Shown one piece after another: positions 18,966-28,959 of a stretch of DNA of 49,268 bases (position 1 is the first letter of the stretch; every line of letters begins with the position of its first letter). The notes beneath the pieces were generated by a model. That model searched no databases and was not told the origin of the DNA. It saw nothing but the letters and a program-made list of their open reading frames with translations. This DNA comes from Cupriavidus sp. UYMMa02A (GTDB lineage: Bacteria > Pseudomonadota > Gammaproteobacteria > Burkholderiales > Burkholderiaceae): positions 1-49,268 of the forward strand of contig LRMT01000082.1 of assembly GCA_001725945.1 (NCBI GenBank). Direction: 5' to 3'. A program made the position numbers and the translations under genes.

Positions 18966-19535
18966 GTGGATGTTCTCCCCTCTTCTCCCTCCTGCCATCC
19001 CTCCAGAGCGACCCGCCCAGAAAAGCGGGACGAAACATCCGACAAATCGCAGCACCGCAGCGGAAGTTTCCGAACCAAGTCGGCCACGCCGGTGGCTACG
19101 ATCAGCGCTTTACCCCTGCGCCACGCCGCGCGAACCGCCAGCCTGCGGCAGGCTGGCGGCCAACCGGCATGGCTCCATGCATTGGCACACCTCCTGAAGA
19201 ATCGGCGCGTCAGCCTGCTGTCCCTGCGCGCATTCGTCGCGCTCATGCGTTATCGGCACACCGGCCGCGCCGCCGCTGAACTGGGCATCCAGTCGCAGCG
19301 GCTGCACTATCAGTTGCGAAGCCTGGAGTCCGCGCTGGACACCGAGTTGTTCCGCGTCTGCAGCCCGCACTGGTTGCCCACGCCGGCCGCCATCCGCATG
19401 CTGCCCAGAGCACAGCGCGTTCTGGCGATGTGGCGCGACATCCTTGACAGCCTCGCGCAGGAGCCGGCAACACCGGCATCCGTGATGCCGCCGTACGGCC
19501 CGGTCGCGTTCTGGGTTCGGCAAGCCACCATGTAG
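18966..19535 (+). CDS. Protein with a lone LysR-like helix-turn-helix
   Basis: The readable part is a LysR-type N-terminal domain: VSLLSLRAFVALMRYRHTGR, AAAELGIQSQRLHYQLRSLE, ALDTELFRV. It is followed by a linker helix (LPRAQRVLAMWRDILDSLA), then the chain stops after about 25 more residues, with no substrate-binding domain. The first ~45 residues from the ATG at 18966 are low-complexity and Ser/Arg-rich, so the true start is probably later, possibly the GTG near 19092. It could be a stand-alone HTH protein or the front piece of a broken LysR gene. No matching remainder follows, as the next gene is on the opposite strand. Confidence 0.5.
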   Translation: MDVLPSSPSCHPSRATRPEKRDETSDKSQHRSGSFRTKSATPVATISALPLRHAARTASLRQAGGQPAWLHALAHLLKNRRVSLLSLRAFVALMRYRHTGRAAAELGIQSQRLHYQLRSLESALDTELFRVCSPHWLPTPAAIRMLPRAQRVLAMWRDILDSLAQEPATPASVMPPYGPVAFWVRQATM

Positions 19536-19549
19536 AACGCCAGACCGGG

Positions 19550-20317
19550 CTACACGCGCATGCAGCTATAGGCCTCGGTCCGGTACGGAAATGCCACCTG
19601 CGCGTGGCCGGCCAGCGCCGGATCTGCGTCGATCACGGCCCGAAGCTGCGCGCGTACCCCGGCCTGCTGTTCCGGCGGCAGAGACGCGATGAAGCTCACC
19701 GACATGACGCGGTCGACGATGACCTGCTGCGGCGGGCCCTCATGCACGTAGGGCAGGCTCTGGAGCGTCAGCGGCCCGAATCCCCCGGCCGGGAACACGC
19801 GCTTCCAGTCGCCCTTGTAGAAACGGGGGGCATCGCCTTCGAATGGCGTCATGATCGTCGTGAGCCTGGCGACCCACGGCATGCTTTCGTCGCGCACATT
19901 CCACACCAGGCCCAGCGTGCCGCCCGGACGCAGCACGCGTCGGATCTCCGCCATGGCGTGCTCGTTGGCAAACCAGTGGAATGCTTGTGCGCAGACGACG
20001 GCGTCGACGCTCGCATCGGGAAACGGAATCGCCTCGGCGGTGCCGGCGACGGCCTGCACCGCCGGCAATGCCGCGGACAGTTGCGCGCGCATCTCGTCGA
20101 CCGGCTCCACCGCGATGACGGCGGCGCCAGTCGCGGCCAGCCGGCGGGTGAACTTGCCCGTGCCCGCTCCGAGGTCCACGACCGTCTTGCCCGGACCGAG
20201 ACCCAGCGTCCCGCGCAGCCAGTCGCCAATGCCTTCCGGATATTCGGGACGGCCGCGCGCATAGGTGGCGGCCTGGGCGGCAAAGCCTTCGGCGGCGGCG
20301 TGATGGATCTCTGTCAT
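19550..20317 (-). CDS. Class I SAM-dependent methyltransferase
   Basis: 255 residues. SAM-binding motif I is TVVDLGAGTGKFTRRLA; motif II acidic residue lies in VIAVEPVDEM; the post-motif regions AIPFPDASVDAVVCAQAFHW and VLRPGGTLGLVWNVRD are typical of the UbiE/COQ5-like Methyltransf_11 group. The start MTEIHHAAAEGFAAQAATYA is family-like. The substrate cannot be told from sequence. It stands alone between two genes of different function. Intact. Confidence 0.85.
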   Translation of the reverse strand: MTEIHHAAAEGFAAQAATYARGRPEYPEGIGDWLRGTLGLGPGKTVVDLGAGTGKFTRRLAATGAAVIAVEPVDEMRAQLSAALPAVQAVAGTAEAIPFPDASVDAVVCAQAFHWFANEHAMAEIRRVLRPGGTLGLVWNVRDESMPWVARLTTIMTPFEGDAPRFYKGDWKRVFPAGGFGPLTLQSLPYVHEGPPQQVIVDRVMSVSFIASLPPEQQAGVRAQLRAVIDADPALAGHAQVAFPYRTEAYSCMRV

Positions 20318-20413
20318 GGCGGGCTCCGAGCGGTGTGGATGTCGGAGCCGTACACTACTCCGGCTTCATGGACGCGGCAAGAACGCGAGCGAGATTGCAA
20401 CCCTGGACAGCAA

Positions 20414-21313
20414 TCAGCCCCCCTGCTGCTTGTCCTCGATCAGGCGCACCAGGACGTGCAGCAACCGGTTGGCCGGCACCGCGACCCCAAGCGCATCGCC
20501 GCGCCGCACGATCAGGCCGTTGAGGTGATCGATCTCGCTGCGCTTGCCGCGCGCGAGATCCTGGGCCGTCGACGACGACTGCCCGGGCATGGTCTCGGCA
20601 ATCCGGCGAACCGTGAGCGCGATATCGCCGGGCAGCTCCACACCCTCCGCACGCTCGACGGCGAGGCATTCCTCCACCACGTCGCGCATCACGGCCTCTA
20701 CGCCCTCGCCGCGGACAAGCCGGCCATAGGGCATTTGCGTGATGGCCGAGAGCGCGTTGTACACACAGTTCAGGATCAGCTTGGCCCAAAGCGCGCCGCG
20801 CACGTTGTCCGAGGTCTCGACCGGCACGCCGGCCGCGGCAAGTGTCGTGGCGAGGCTCGCGCCCTGGCTGGTCGGCTCGATCACAAGCTCGCCGCGTCCG
20901 TGGTGCCGGACGTGCCCCGGTCCCGCCATTTCGGTGGCGACATACACCACCGCGGCGGCCACTTCCTGTTCCAGCAGGCCGCGCAGCGTGTCGGCGTTCT
21001 CCACGCCGTTTTGCAGCGACAGCACCAGCGCGCCTTGCGCGAGCGAGGGCTTCATCGCCAGCGCCGCGCTCCGCGTGTCGGTGGACTTCACGCAGAAGAG
21101 CACGAGATCCGCGCCCTGCACCGCGCTGGCGTCCGTGCTGGCCGACACCCTGACCTGCTCGTCGAACGACTGCGTTTCGAGCCGCAGGCCGCGCGCCTCG
21201 ACGGCTTGCACATGCTGCGGACGGGCGATCAGCACCACCTCGTGACCGGCCCGCGCCAGCATCCCGCCGTAGTAGCAACCCACTGCCCCGGCCCCCATCA
21301 CTGCGACTTTCAT
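20414..21313 (-). CDS. 2-dehydropantoate 2-reductase family protein
   Basis: 299 residues. The Rossmann NADPH site is at the very start, MKVAVMGAGAVGCYYGGMLA. VLFCVKSTDT, LSLQNGVENADTL, the catalytic-Lys region WAKLILNCVYNALSAI and the C-terminal KRSEIDHLNGLIVRRGDALG with its conserved Glu are all typical of PanE/ApbA. The ATG at 21313 is chosen over an upstream start at 21433 because the Gly-rich motif must sit near the N-terminus. It may make pantoate for CoA synthesis, but this family has many paralogues acting on other 2-oxoacids. It is divergent from the 2-oxoacid dehydrogenase operon. Intact. Confidence 0.85.
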   Translation of the reverse strand: MKVAVMGAGAVGCYYGGMLARAGHEVVLIARPQHVQAVEARGLRLETQSFDEQVRVSASTDASAVQGADLVLFCVKSTDTRSAALAMKPSLAQGALVLSLQNGVENADTLRGLLEQEVAAAVVYVATEMAGPGHVRHHGRGELVIEPTSQGASLATTLAAAGVPVETSDNVRGALWAKLILNCVYNALSAITQMPYGRLVRGEGVEAVMRDVVEECLAVERAEGVELPGDIALTVRRIAETMPGQSSSTAQDLARGKRSEIDHLNGLIVRRGDALGVAVPANRLLHVLVRLIEDKQQGG

Positions 21314-21590
21314 TTCCGCACGCTCCCGCTGCAAATCCTGATTGGTCCCGCGATGGCGGCATGATGGCCTGCCGGTCACCGCCTGCATGAACACGATTAT
21401 GACAGGGCGACTCCGGCAGGCGCGCGGATGCATCTCGTCGCGGCCAGTCGCCTGCGGTCCGAGTCACATAAACGCCGCTTTCCATCCCCCGTACGCGCGC
21501 TCATGCCCTAAACTCAAAGCACCCCGACCCGATCCCGCCGTCCCACAAAGACATGCAGGATCCCTGACACGCACATCGGAGGCCTCCCAC

Positions 21591-22691
21591 ATGGGCACGG
21601 TTGCGAGCTTTGACATCGGCTACACACGATACCTGGACCCGCCGGGCGCATCACCGGTTTCTTCTTCCCCCCTCCCGCCACTCGCCACCGACCCGGACGC
21701 GCTGCTGCCGCTGTACCGCGCGATGGTGCTGACCCGCCAGTTCGACCTCAAGGCCATTGCGATGCAGCGCACGGGCAAGATCGGCACGTTCGCGTCGGCG
21801 CTCGGGCAGGAAGCGGTCGGCGTGGGCGTGGCCACCGCCATGCGCGCGGAGGACATACTGGTGCCGTCGTACCGCGATCATGCTGCGCAGTTTGTGCGCG
21901 GCGTCACGATGACCGAGAGCCTGCTGTACTGGGGCGGCGACGAGCGCGGCAGCGGATTTGCGGCGGCGCCGCATGACTTCGGCAACAACGTGCCGATCGG
22001 CACCCAGGTCTGCCACGCCGCGGGCGTTGCCTATGCCGTTCAGTTGCGCAATGAGGCGCGCGTGGCGGTCTGCCTGCTAGGAGACGGCGGCACATCGAAA
22101 GGCGATTTCTACGAGGGCATGAACATGGCCGGCGCATGGCATGCGCCGCTCGTGATCGTGATCAACAACAACCAGTGGGCCATCTCGATGCCGCGCAGCC
22201 GTCAGACAGCTGCGCAAACGCTTGCCCAGAAGGCGATCGCGGCGGGCATCCCCGGCGAACAGATCGACGGCAACGATGTGGTGGCGGTACGGCACCGCGT
22301 GGGCGAGGCGATCGAGCGCGCGCGGGCCGGTGAAGGACCGGCCCTGATCGAAGCCATCACGTATCGGCTGGGCGATCACACCACGGCCGACGATGCCTCG
22401 CGCTATCGCGATGAATCCACGGTCAAGGCGCACTGGCAGGCCGAGCCGCTGCTCAGGCTGCGCGAGCACCTGGTGAAGCTCGGCGCGTGGGACGCGGGGC
22501 GCGAAGAGGCGCTCGTGCGCGAATGCTCGCAGCAGGTGGCTCAGGCCGTGGAAGCCTACCTGGCGTTGCCGCCGCCGGGTCCGGAGGCGATGTTCGACTG
22601 CCTGTACGCCACCATGCCGGCGGCATTGCAGGAACAACTGGCGACAGCACGGCGCTATGCCGCGCCGCATGACCAGCCCAACCCGAACTGA
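21591..22691 (+). CDS. pdhA: 2-oxoacid dehydrogenase E1 alpha subunit (PdhA type)
   Basis: 366 residues; forms the heterotetrameric thiamine diphosphate-dependent E1 with the next gene. The ThDP motif opens LLGDGGTSKGDFYEGMNMA and closes with VIVINNNQWAIS. The substrate entry MVLTRQFDLKAIAMQRTGKI and phosphorylation-loop-like YRLGDHTTADDASRYR are typical of PdhA or BkdA1. The ATG at 21591 has a GGAGG upstream. Pyruvate or a branched 2-oxoacid is possible; the motifs slightly favour the pyruvate group. Intact, unlike its E2 partner. Confidence 0.88.
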   Translation: MGTVASFDIGYTRYLDPPGASPVSSSPLPPLATDPDALLPLYRAMVLTRQFDLKAIAMQRTGKIGTFASALGQEAVGVGVATAMRAEDILVPSYRDHAAQFVRGVTMTESLLYWGGDERGSGFAAAPHDFGNNVPIGTQVCHAAGVAYAVQLRNEARVAVCLLGDGGTSKGDFYEGMNMAGAWHAPLVIVINNNQWAISMPRSRQTAAQTLAQKAIAAGIPGEQIDGNDVVAVRHRVGEAIERARAGEGPALIEAITYRLGDHTTADDASRYRDESTVKAHWQAEPLLRLREHLVKLGAWDAGREEALVRECSQQVAQAVEAYLALPPPGPEAMFDCLYATMPAALQEQLATARRYAAPHDQPNPN

Positions 22692-22703
22692 GGCGAGCAC
22701 ACC

Positions 22704-23681
22704 ATGGCTGAAATCAATCTGGTCGAGGCCGTCAACCAGGCGCTTGGCTACGCGCTGGAGCACGACCCCGATGTACTGCTGCTCGGCGAGGATATCGGCG
22801 TGAACGGCGGCGTATTCCGCGCCACGGTCGGACTGCAGTCGCGCTTCGGCCCGCAGCGCGTGCTCGACACCCCGTTGGCCGAGTCCGGCATTGTCGGCGC
22901 CGCGATCGGCATGGCGGCGATGGGGCTCAAGCCCGTGGCGGAGATCCAGTTCACGGGCTTCATCTATCCGGCCATCGACAACATCATCAACCACGCCGGG
23001 CGCATGCGTCACCGTACGCGCAACCGGCTCGGCTGCCCGCTGGTAGTGCGCTCGCCGTTCGGCGCAGGCATCCACGCGCCCGAGCATCATTCGGAAAGCC
23101 CGGAAGCGATGTTCGCGCATATGCCGGGCATCCGCGTGGTCATCCCGTCGTCCCCCGCGCGCGCCTATGGCCTGCTGCTCGCTGCGATCCAGGACCCCGA
23201 CCCGGTAATCTTCCTGGAGCCGACGCGGCTGTACCGGCTGTTCCGGCAGGAAGTCGCCGATGACGGTGCGCCGCTGCCGCTCGATGCGTGCTTCACGCTG
23301 CGCGATGGCAGCGATATCACGCTGGTGAGTTGGGGCGCGATGCTGCAGGAGACGCTGGCCGCGGCCGATCAGCTCGCCGAGGAAGGCATCTCCGCAGCCG
23401 TGATCGACGTGGCCACGCTCAAGCCGCTCGATATGCAGACCATCCTCGAATCCGTGGCGCGCACGAGCCGCTGCGTGATCGTGCACGAGGCGCCGCGCAC
23501 GGCGGGATTCGGCGCGGAGATTGCCGCGGGACTGGCCGATGCGGGCCTGTATTCGCTCGCCGCGCCGGTGCAGCGCGTGACGGGCTTTGACACCGTGGTG
23601 CCGCTCGCGCGGCTGGAGCACACCTACCTGCCGAGCGTGGCTCGCATTGTCGATGCCGTGCGCAAGGCCCTTGCGGCATAG
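22704..23681 (+). CDS. pdhB: 2-oxoacid dehydrogenase E1 beta subunit (PdhB type)
   Basis: 325 residues, 12 bases after E1 alpha with which it forms E1. Family blocks: VEAVNQALGYALEHDPDVLL, LLGEDIGVNGGVFRAT, RVLDTPLAESGIVGAAIGMA, VRSPFGAGIHAPEHHSESPE, the transketolase C-domain DITLVSWGAMLQETLAAAD, DVATLKPLDMQTI and VIVHEAPRTAGFGAEIAA. Intact, normal length. Confidence 0.92.
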   Translation: MAEINLVEAVNQALGYALEHDPDVLLLGEDIGVNGGVFRATVGLQSRFGPQRVLDTPLAESGIVGAAIGMAAMGLKPVAEIQFTGFIYPAIDNIINHAGRMRHRTRNRLGCPLVVRSPFGAGIHAPEHHSESPEAMFAHMPGIRVVIPSSPARAYGLLLAAIQDPDPVIFLEPTRLYRLFRQEVADDGAPLPLDACFTLRDGSDITLVSWGAMLQETLAAADQLAEEGISAAVIDVATLKPLDMQTILESVARTSRCVIVHEAPRTAGFGAEIAAGLADAGLYSLAAPVQRVTGFDTVVPLARLEHTYLPSVARIVDAVRKALAA

Positions 23682-23699
23682 GATTCGGGGAACGCAACG

Positions 23700-24808
23700 A
23701 TGAGAGTCTTCAAGCTGCCCGACCTGGGCGAAGGCCTGCAAGAGGCCGAGATCGTGACCTGGCATGTGAAGGTCGGCGACACCGTGGCCGCCGACCAGCC
23801 GCTGCTGTCGGTCGAAACGGCCAAGGCCATCGTGGAGATCCCGTCGCCGTACGCCGGCACGATCGGCAAGCTGTTCGCGCAGCCGGGCGACATCGTCCAC
23901 CTCGGCGCGCCGCTCGCTAGCTTCGAAGGCGCGGGCAACGATGCCGACGCGGGCACGGTAGTGGGCGCGGTGAAGGTCGGTTCGCATGTGGTGGCGGAGT
24001 CCGCAACGCCGCTCACCGCGGGCGCAGGCGGCGCGGGCATCAAGGCAACGCCGGCGGTGCGCGCACTGGCGCGGCGCCTCGGCGTGGACCTGGCGATGGC
24101 AAACCCGTCCGGACCGGACGGTGTGGTCACGGCTGCCGATGTGGAACGCGCGGCATCGACGCTCGCCGAGAGCGGCCCGGGCGAGGTGCTGCGCGGCGTG
24201 CGCCGGGCCATGGCGCAGAACATGGCGCGCGCGCAGAGCGAGGTCGCCGCCGCGACCGTGATGGACGACGCCGATATCCACGCATGGCAAGGCGGGCACG
24301 ATGTCACCATCGCCTGGTGCGCGCGCTCGTGGCCGGCTGCCGCGCCGAGCCGGGGCTGAATGCCTGGTACGAGGGCCAGACCGGCAAGCGCCACGTCATG
24401 CAGAAGATCGACGTCGGCATTGCCGCCGACCTGCCCGAAGGCCTGTTCGTGCCGGTGCTGCGCAATGTGGGAAACCGCGACGCCGCGGACCTGCGCCACG
24501 GGCTGGACCGCATGCGCGCCGATATCCGCGCGCGCACGATCGCGCCCGAGGAGATGCGCGGCAACACCATCACGCTATCGAACTTCGGCATGATCGCGGG
24601 CCGCTATGCGGCGCCGATCGTGGTACCGCCGACCGTGGCGATCCTCGGCGCGGGCCATATCCGCGACGAAGTCGTGCCGGTGGGCGGCGTGCCGGCGGTG
24701 CACCGCGTGATTCCGCTGAGCCTGACCTTCGACCACCGCGTGGTCACCGGCGGCGAGGCGGCGCGCTTCCTGGCGGCCGTCATCGCCGACCTGGCGCTGC
24801 CCGAATAG
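23700..24808 (+). CDS. pdhC: 2-oxoacid dehydrogenase E2, dihydrolipoamide acyltransferase (frameshifted)
   Basis: One N-terminal lipoyl domain (MRVFKLPDLGEGLQEAEIVT, lipoylated Lys in SVETAKAIVEIPSP), a linker, a peripheral-subunit-binding domain (IKATPAVRALARRLGVDLAM) and the trimer-forming catalytic domain. One base is lost near 24310. The catalytic motif, normally HxxxDG, reads FDHRVVTGGEAARF: His is kept but the Asp is Thr. Some E2 proteins of this type are believed to carry the same change, so it need not mean loss of activity. About 369 residues corrected. Last gene of the operon; no E3 is present, so the cell's shared lipoamide dehydrogenase must serve. Confidence 0.85.
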
Positions 24809-24849
24809 TCCGCTACGTCAGCCTCTTAGGCCATCAGCCCATAAGCCCA

Positions 24850-25056
24850 TCAGGCCAGGCGGATATCGCCGTCGAAGGTCGCGTGAAGCTTGAGCTTGCC
24901 CAGCTCCAGCGTCATCTTCACCGGCAGGATCTCGTTGCCGGCCAGTTCGCCGCTGGCCAGCGCGGCCGCCACGGCCTGCTCGATCTCGCGCTGGGAACTG
25001 ACGCCGACGGTCTTGAGGAACTTGCGGATGCTCATATTGAAGGCTTCCTGATCCAT
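24850..25056 (-). CDS. DUF6494-like small protein
   Basis: 68 residues, starting MDQEAFNMSIRKFLKTVGVS and ending LGKLKLHATFDGDIRLA. It is a compact alpha/beta protein of unknown function resembling the DUF6494 group found in proteobacteria. Much longer upstream open frames exist on this strand but lie over the phospholipase-D gene and are shadows. It converges on the E2 gene, and its upstream side is back-to-back with the PLD-type gene. Confidence 0.6.
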   Translation of the reverse strand: MDQEAFNMSIRKFLKTVGVSSQREIEQAVAAALASGELAGNEILPVKMTLELGKLKLHATFDGDIRLA

Positions 25057-25173
25057 GGCTGTCTCCTGCCCGGTTCGTCGCACATGCCTTGATAGTAGTG
25101 CAGGCCGGCGCGGGACTGGCGCGCGCGTGCAAAACGCGCTACACAGGAATCTGGCCGCCGCCCAGGAGATGCC

Positions 25174-26783
25174 ATGCCCGCCGCCCCTGACCGCCCCCGA
25201 ATGACGCACCGCTGGCTGCGCCGCCTTGCGGTGGTGCTGGCCGCCGCGCTGCTGATGGCGGGCTGCGCCAGCCTGCCGCCGCAGGACGGGCGCGTGAGTT
25301 CGTACGCAGTCACGGATACGGCCAGCACGCCGCTGGGCCGCACCATGGCCCCGATGCTGTCCCGGCATCCGGGCCAGTCGGGCTTCTACCCGCTGGCGAA
25401 CGGCCCGGACGCGCTGGTGGCGCGCCTCGCACTGGCCCGGGCGGCGCAGCGCACGCTGGACGTGCAGTATTACATCTACGATGGCGACCTGACCGGGAAG
25501 ACGCTGCTCGCCGACATCATCGGCGCCGCCGACCGCGGCGTGCGCGTGCGCCTGCTGCTCGACGACCTGCATATGTCCGGCCAGGACCGCATTCTCTCCG
25601 CGCTTGACGATCATCCGAACATCGAAGTCCGGCTGTTCAACCCGTTCGCCTCGCGCAGCCTGCGCCTGGCCGCGATGGCGCTCGACTACAGCCGGCTGAA
25701 CCGCCGCATGCACAACAAGTCGATGACGGCGGACAACCAGATCACGATCGTGGGCGGGCGCAATATCGGCGATGCGTATTTCTCCGCCGACAAGGCTTCC
25801 GACTTTACCGACCTGGACCTGCTGCTGGCCGGCCCGGTCGTGCCCGAAGTCTCGGCGGTATTCGATGATTACTGGAACGGCGCCGCCGCGTACCCCGTCA
25901 GCGCGCTCGTCAAGCCGCCCGACGACGCCGCGGCGCAACTGCAGGCCGTGCGCGAATACCTCGACCGGCACGTGGCCGAGGCGCGCGGCGGCGAGTATTC
26001 GCAGACCCTGCTGGCCTCCGGGCTCGCCAAGCGCTGGAAAGCGGCAAGCTCACCGCGTACTGGGGCCATGCCACGGTCATCGCCGACAAGGCCGCCAAGG
26101 TCACGCTGCCGCCTGAAGACGATTCCAGCCACGCCATCCCCAAGCTCGCGAAGCTGCTCGGCAGCGCGCAGCAGGAACTGGCGCTGGTATCGCCGTATTT
26201 CGTGCCGGACCGCAAGTCAGCCGCCTGGCTCGCGCAGATGACAAAGCGCGGCGTGACGGTGCGCATCCTGACCAACTCGTACGCTGCCACCGACGTGAGT
26301 GCCGTGCATGCGGGCTATTCGCCCTGGCGCAAGGAATTGCTCGAAGCCGGCGTGGAACTGTATGAGCTCAAGCCGTCCGCCTATGCCGAGATGGCGCGCG
26401 AAGGCAAGCACGCCCACCGCAGCATGGTCAGCAAGAGCCGCGCAAGCCTGCACGCCAAGAGCTATATGGTGGACCGGCATCTGCTGTTCGTCGGATCGCT
26501 CAACCTGGACCCGCGCTCGGCCCGGCTCAATACCGAGATGGGTGTGGTCGTCGACAGTGCGCCGCTGTGCGCGGCGCTCGGCAAGGACCTGGACCAGGCT
26601 TTGCTGGACGTCGCCTACAAGGTGATGCTCGCGCCGGACGCCGGGGGCAGTGCGTCCCACCTGGTATGGCTCACGCGCGAGAACGGCCTGCTGCGCACCT
26701 ATGACAGCGAGCCGGGCATGGGCGCGCTGCAGCATCTCGGGCAGGGGCTGCTGCGGATGCTGCCGATCGAAGAAGAGCTATAG
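25174..26783 (+). CDS. Phospholipase D-family lipoprotein, cardiolipin-synthase-like (frameshifted)
   Basis: N-terminal signal with lipobox (VVLAAALLMAGCASLPPQDG, modified Cys in MAGC), so a membrane-anchored lipoprotein. Two HKD motifs give one active site: HNKSMTADNQITIVGGRNIG (around 25710) and HAKSYMVDRHLLFVGSLNLD (around 26450). YIYDGDLTGKTLLADIIGAA and VSPYFVPDRKS also fit. One base is missing near 26037; corrected, about 536 residues. Start 25174 or 25201 (MTHRWLRRLAVV). Lipid transfer (cardiolipin synthase C-like) is the best guess; other PLD reactions are possible. Confidence 0.85.
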
Positions 26784-26855
26784 GCGGCCAGGGGCGCTCC
26801 GGCCGCTGTATATAATGCGTTTCCGATTGCCGCCGCGCATCGCGACTGACCCTCC

Positions 26856-27059
26856 ATGGAATCCAAGACTGCCCGCCTCACCATCCTGATCGATCCGGTC
26901 AAGAAGAAGGCTTTCGAGACACTGTGCGCATCGCAGGACCTGACGCCATCGCAGGTGGTGCGGCAACTGATCCGTGAATACCTTGCGCAGCACGGTGTGG
27001 ACTACGCGACCAAGGCAAAGCCCGCCGGCCGGAAAAAGGCGCCAGCCGACAAAGCCTGA
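26856..27059 (+). CDS. Small ribbon-helix-helix-like protein
   Basis: 67 residues: strand-like TARLTILIDPVKKKAFETLC, helix SQDLTPSQVVRQLIREYLAQ, and a Lys/Ala-rich basic tail. The beta-alpha-alpha pattern and length suit a CopG/Arc-type DNA-binding protein. There is no toxin gene next to it, so a free-standing regulator is more likely than an antitoxin. A TATAATG stretch just upstream (26810-26816) could be its -10. Converges on the SulP gene, ten bases apart. Confidence 0.65.
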   Translation: MESKTARLTILIDPVKKKAFETLCASQDLTPSQVVRQLIREYLAQHGVDYATKAKPAGRKKAPADKA

Positions 27060-27068
27060 GCGCTGCCG

Positions 27069-28726
27069 TCATCGCTCTTGCGCGAGCCGCGCGCAGCGCT
27101 CGGCCGCTTCGGCCAGCGTGTCCTGGTAGTTGCCTTCACCGAGCGTCGCCAGCACGCCGGCGCGCATGAGTTTCTGGCGCACGCGCGCATTGGCTTCGCA
27201 CAGCACCACGACAACGCCGCGTTGCTTGAGCTTGCCGATCACCTCTTCGAGCGTCTGCAGCCCGGTCATGTCCATGAACGGCACGCGGCGCAGCCGGATC
27301 AGCAGCACGCGCGGATCGGTATGGGTCTGGATCAGCGCGCGCTCGAAGTTCTCCACCGCGCCGAAGAAGAACGGCCCGTCGATGCCGTACACCAGCACGC
27401 CGGGCGGCAGGCCGGACGGCACGCCGCCATCGCGCGACAGCTCGTGCTCCAGATCGGGCGCGTCCTGGCGCGACACCTCCACCGACGCCGACATGCGCCG
27501 CAGGAACTGGAACATGGCCAGGATGACGCCGATATTGACTGCCACCACCAGGTCGGTCAGCACCGTCAGCGCGAACGTGATCAGCAGGATGGCCACGTCC
27601 GCGCGCGGCGCGCGGCGGACCATACGCGCGAAGTGCCGCAGCTCGCTCATGTTGTAGGCCACCACGAACAGGATCGCGGCCAGCGCCGCGAGCGGCACGT
27701 TGGCCGCCAGCGGCGCCAGGAACAGCACCACCAGCACCAGCGTGACCGCGTGGGTCATGCCGGCGAGCGGACTGTTGCCGCCATTGCGGATGTTCGTGGC
27801 CGTGCGCGCAATGGCCCCGGTCGCGGCAAAGCCGCCGAACAGCGGAGAAACGATGTTGGCCAGTCCCTGCCCGATCAGCTCCTGGTTGGAGTCATGGCGC
27901 GTGCCCGCCATACCGTCCGCGACCACGGCCGACAGCAGCGACTCGATCGCGCCGAGCATGGCGATGGTGAACGCCGGCCCGGCCAGTTCCAGCACGCGCG
28001 CGAGCGTGACCTCGGGCAGCGTCAGCCCGGGCAACCCGCGCGGCAGGCCGCCGAACGCGCTGCCGATGGTGGCCACGCCGTCGAAGTGGAACACCGCCTG
28101 GATCGCGGTGGCTGCCACCAGCGCCACCAGCGGACCGGGCATGCGTTGCAGCCAGCGCACGCGCGGCGTGCCGACCACCAGCAGCAGGCTCAGCACCGCG
28201 ATCATCGTGGTGGCCGGGTGCATCTGCGGCAGGACCTGCAGCAGGTGCACCAGCTTCTGGTGGAAATGATCGCCGGTGACGGCCGGCAAGCCGAAGAAGT
28301 CGCGCCACTGGCCGACAAAGATGATCACGCCGATGCCGGCTGTGAAACCCACGATCACTGGCGCCGGGATAAAGCGGATCACGCTGCCGAGCCGCGTCAG
28401 CCCCATGGCCAGCAGGATCAGCCCCGCCATCAGCGTGGCGATCTGCAGGCCGTCAATGCCGTGCTTGGCAGTGATGCCCGACAGGATGACGATGAACGCC
28501 CCGGTTGGCCCCGCGATCTGCACCCGGCTGCCGCCGCAGGCCGACACCAGCAGGCCGGCCACGATCGCGGTGTACAGCCCCTGCTCCGGCTTGGCGCCGG
28601 AGGCAATCGCAAAGGCCATGGCCAGCGGCAACGCCACCACGCCGACGATGCGCCGGCGACGATGTTCGATACCCAGTTCCTGCGGTGGAAGAGCCCCGCC
28701 TGCCATGCTTCGCGCAGCGCAATCAT
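27069..28726 (-). CDS. SulP-family anion permease with STAS domain (frameshifted)
   Basis: Integral membrane transporter of the sulfate permease family. The N-terminus is MIALREAWQAGLFHRRNWVS then, after adding one base near 28650, NIVAGAIVGVVALPLA. Family signatures include the TM1-TM3 region AIASGAKPEQGLYTAIVAGL and IAGPTGAFIVILSG. About ten to twelve membrane segments are followed by a cytoplasmic STAS domain (PPGVLVYGIDGPFFFGAVEN, VPFMDMTGLQTLEEVI). About 552 residues. Substrate may be sulfate, bicarbonate or a dicarboxylate; sequence does not decide. A long in-frame upstream extension is spurious. Confidence 0.88.
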
Positions 28727-28959
28727 TGAGCGACCTCGTTGTCATCGGATGATCAATCCGCACATTGGATGATAACAGCGTGCTAATCGACGCAGACGGC
28801 ATGTCTGCGCCTGCTCGCTGCCGGCGACCGCCTTTCGGATACTGTCGCCGCGACCGGGCAGTTCCTATACTGAATTGGCCCGCGCGAACCCGGGGCGTGC
28901 GCCAGGCGTGCCAGGCATCAGCGCGCGCCGGCTTCCAGTGACTCTGGCAAGCGGAGGAC

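Noticed and set aside
19604..21364. A 586-codon plus-strand open frame
   Set aside because: It runs antisense to the methyltransferase and the ketopantoate-reductase-like gene, both with clear nucleotide-binding motifs on the other strand.
22077..24299. A 740-codon open frame on the minus strand
   Set aside because: It lies opposite the E1 alpha, E1 beta and E2 genes, whose motifs are unmistakable. Its product is His/Arg/Gln-rich with no domain, as expected for an antisense shadow in high-GC DNA.
27078..28772. A 564-codon plus-strand open frame
   Set aside because: It is the antisense of the SulP permease; the His/Gln/Asp-rich text is compositional and carries no motif.
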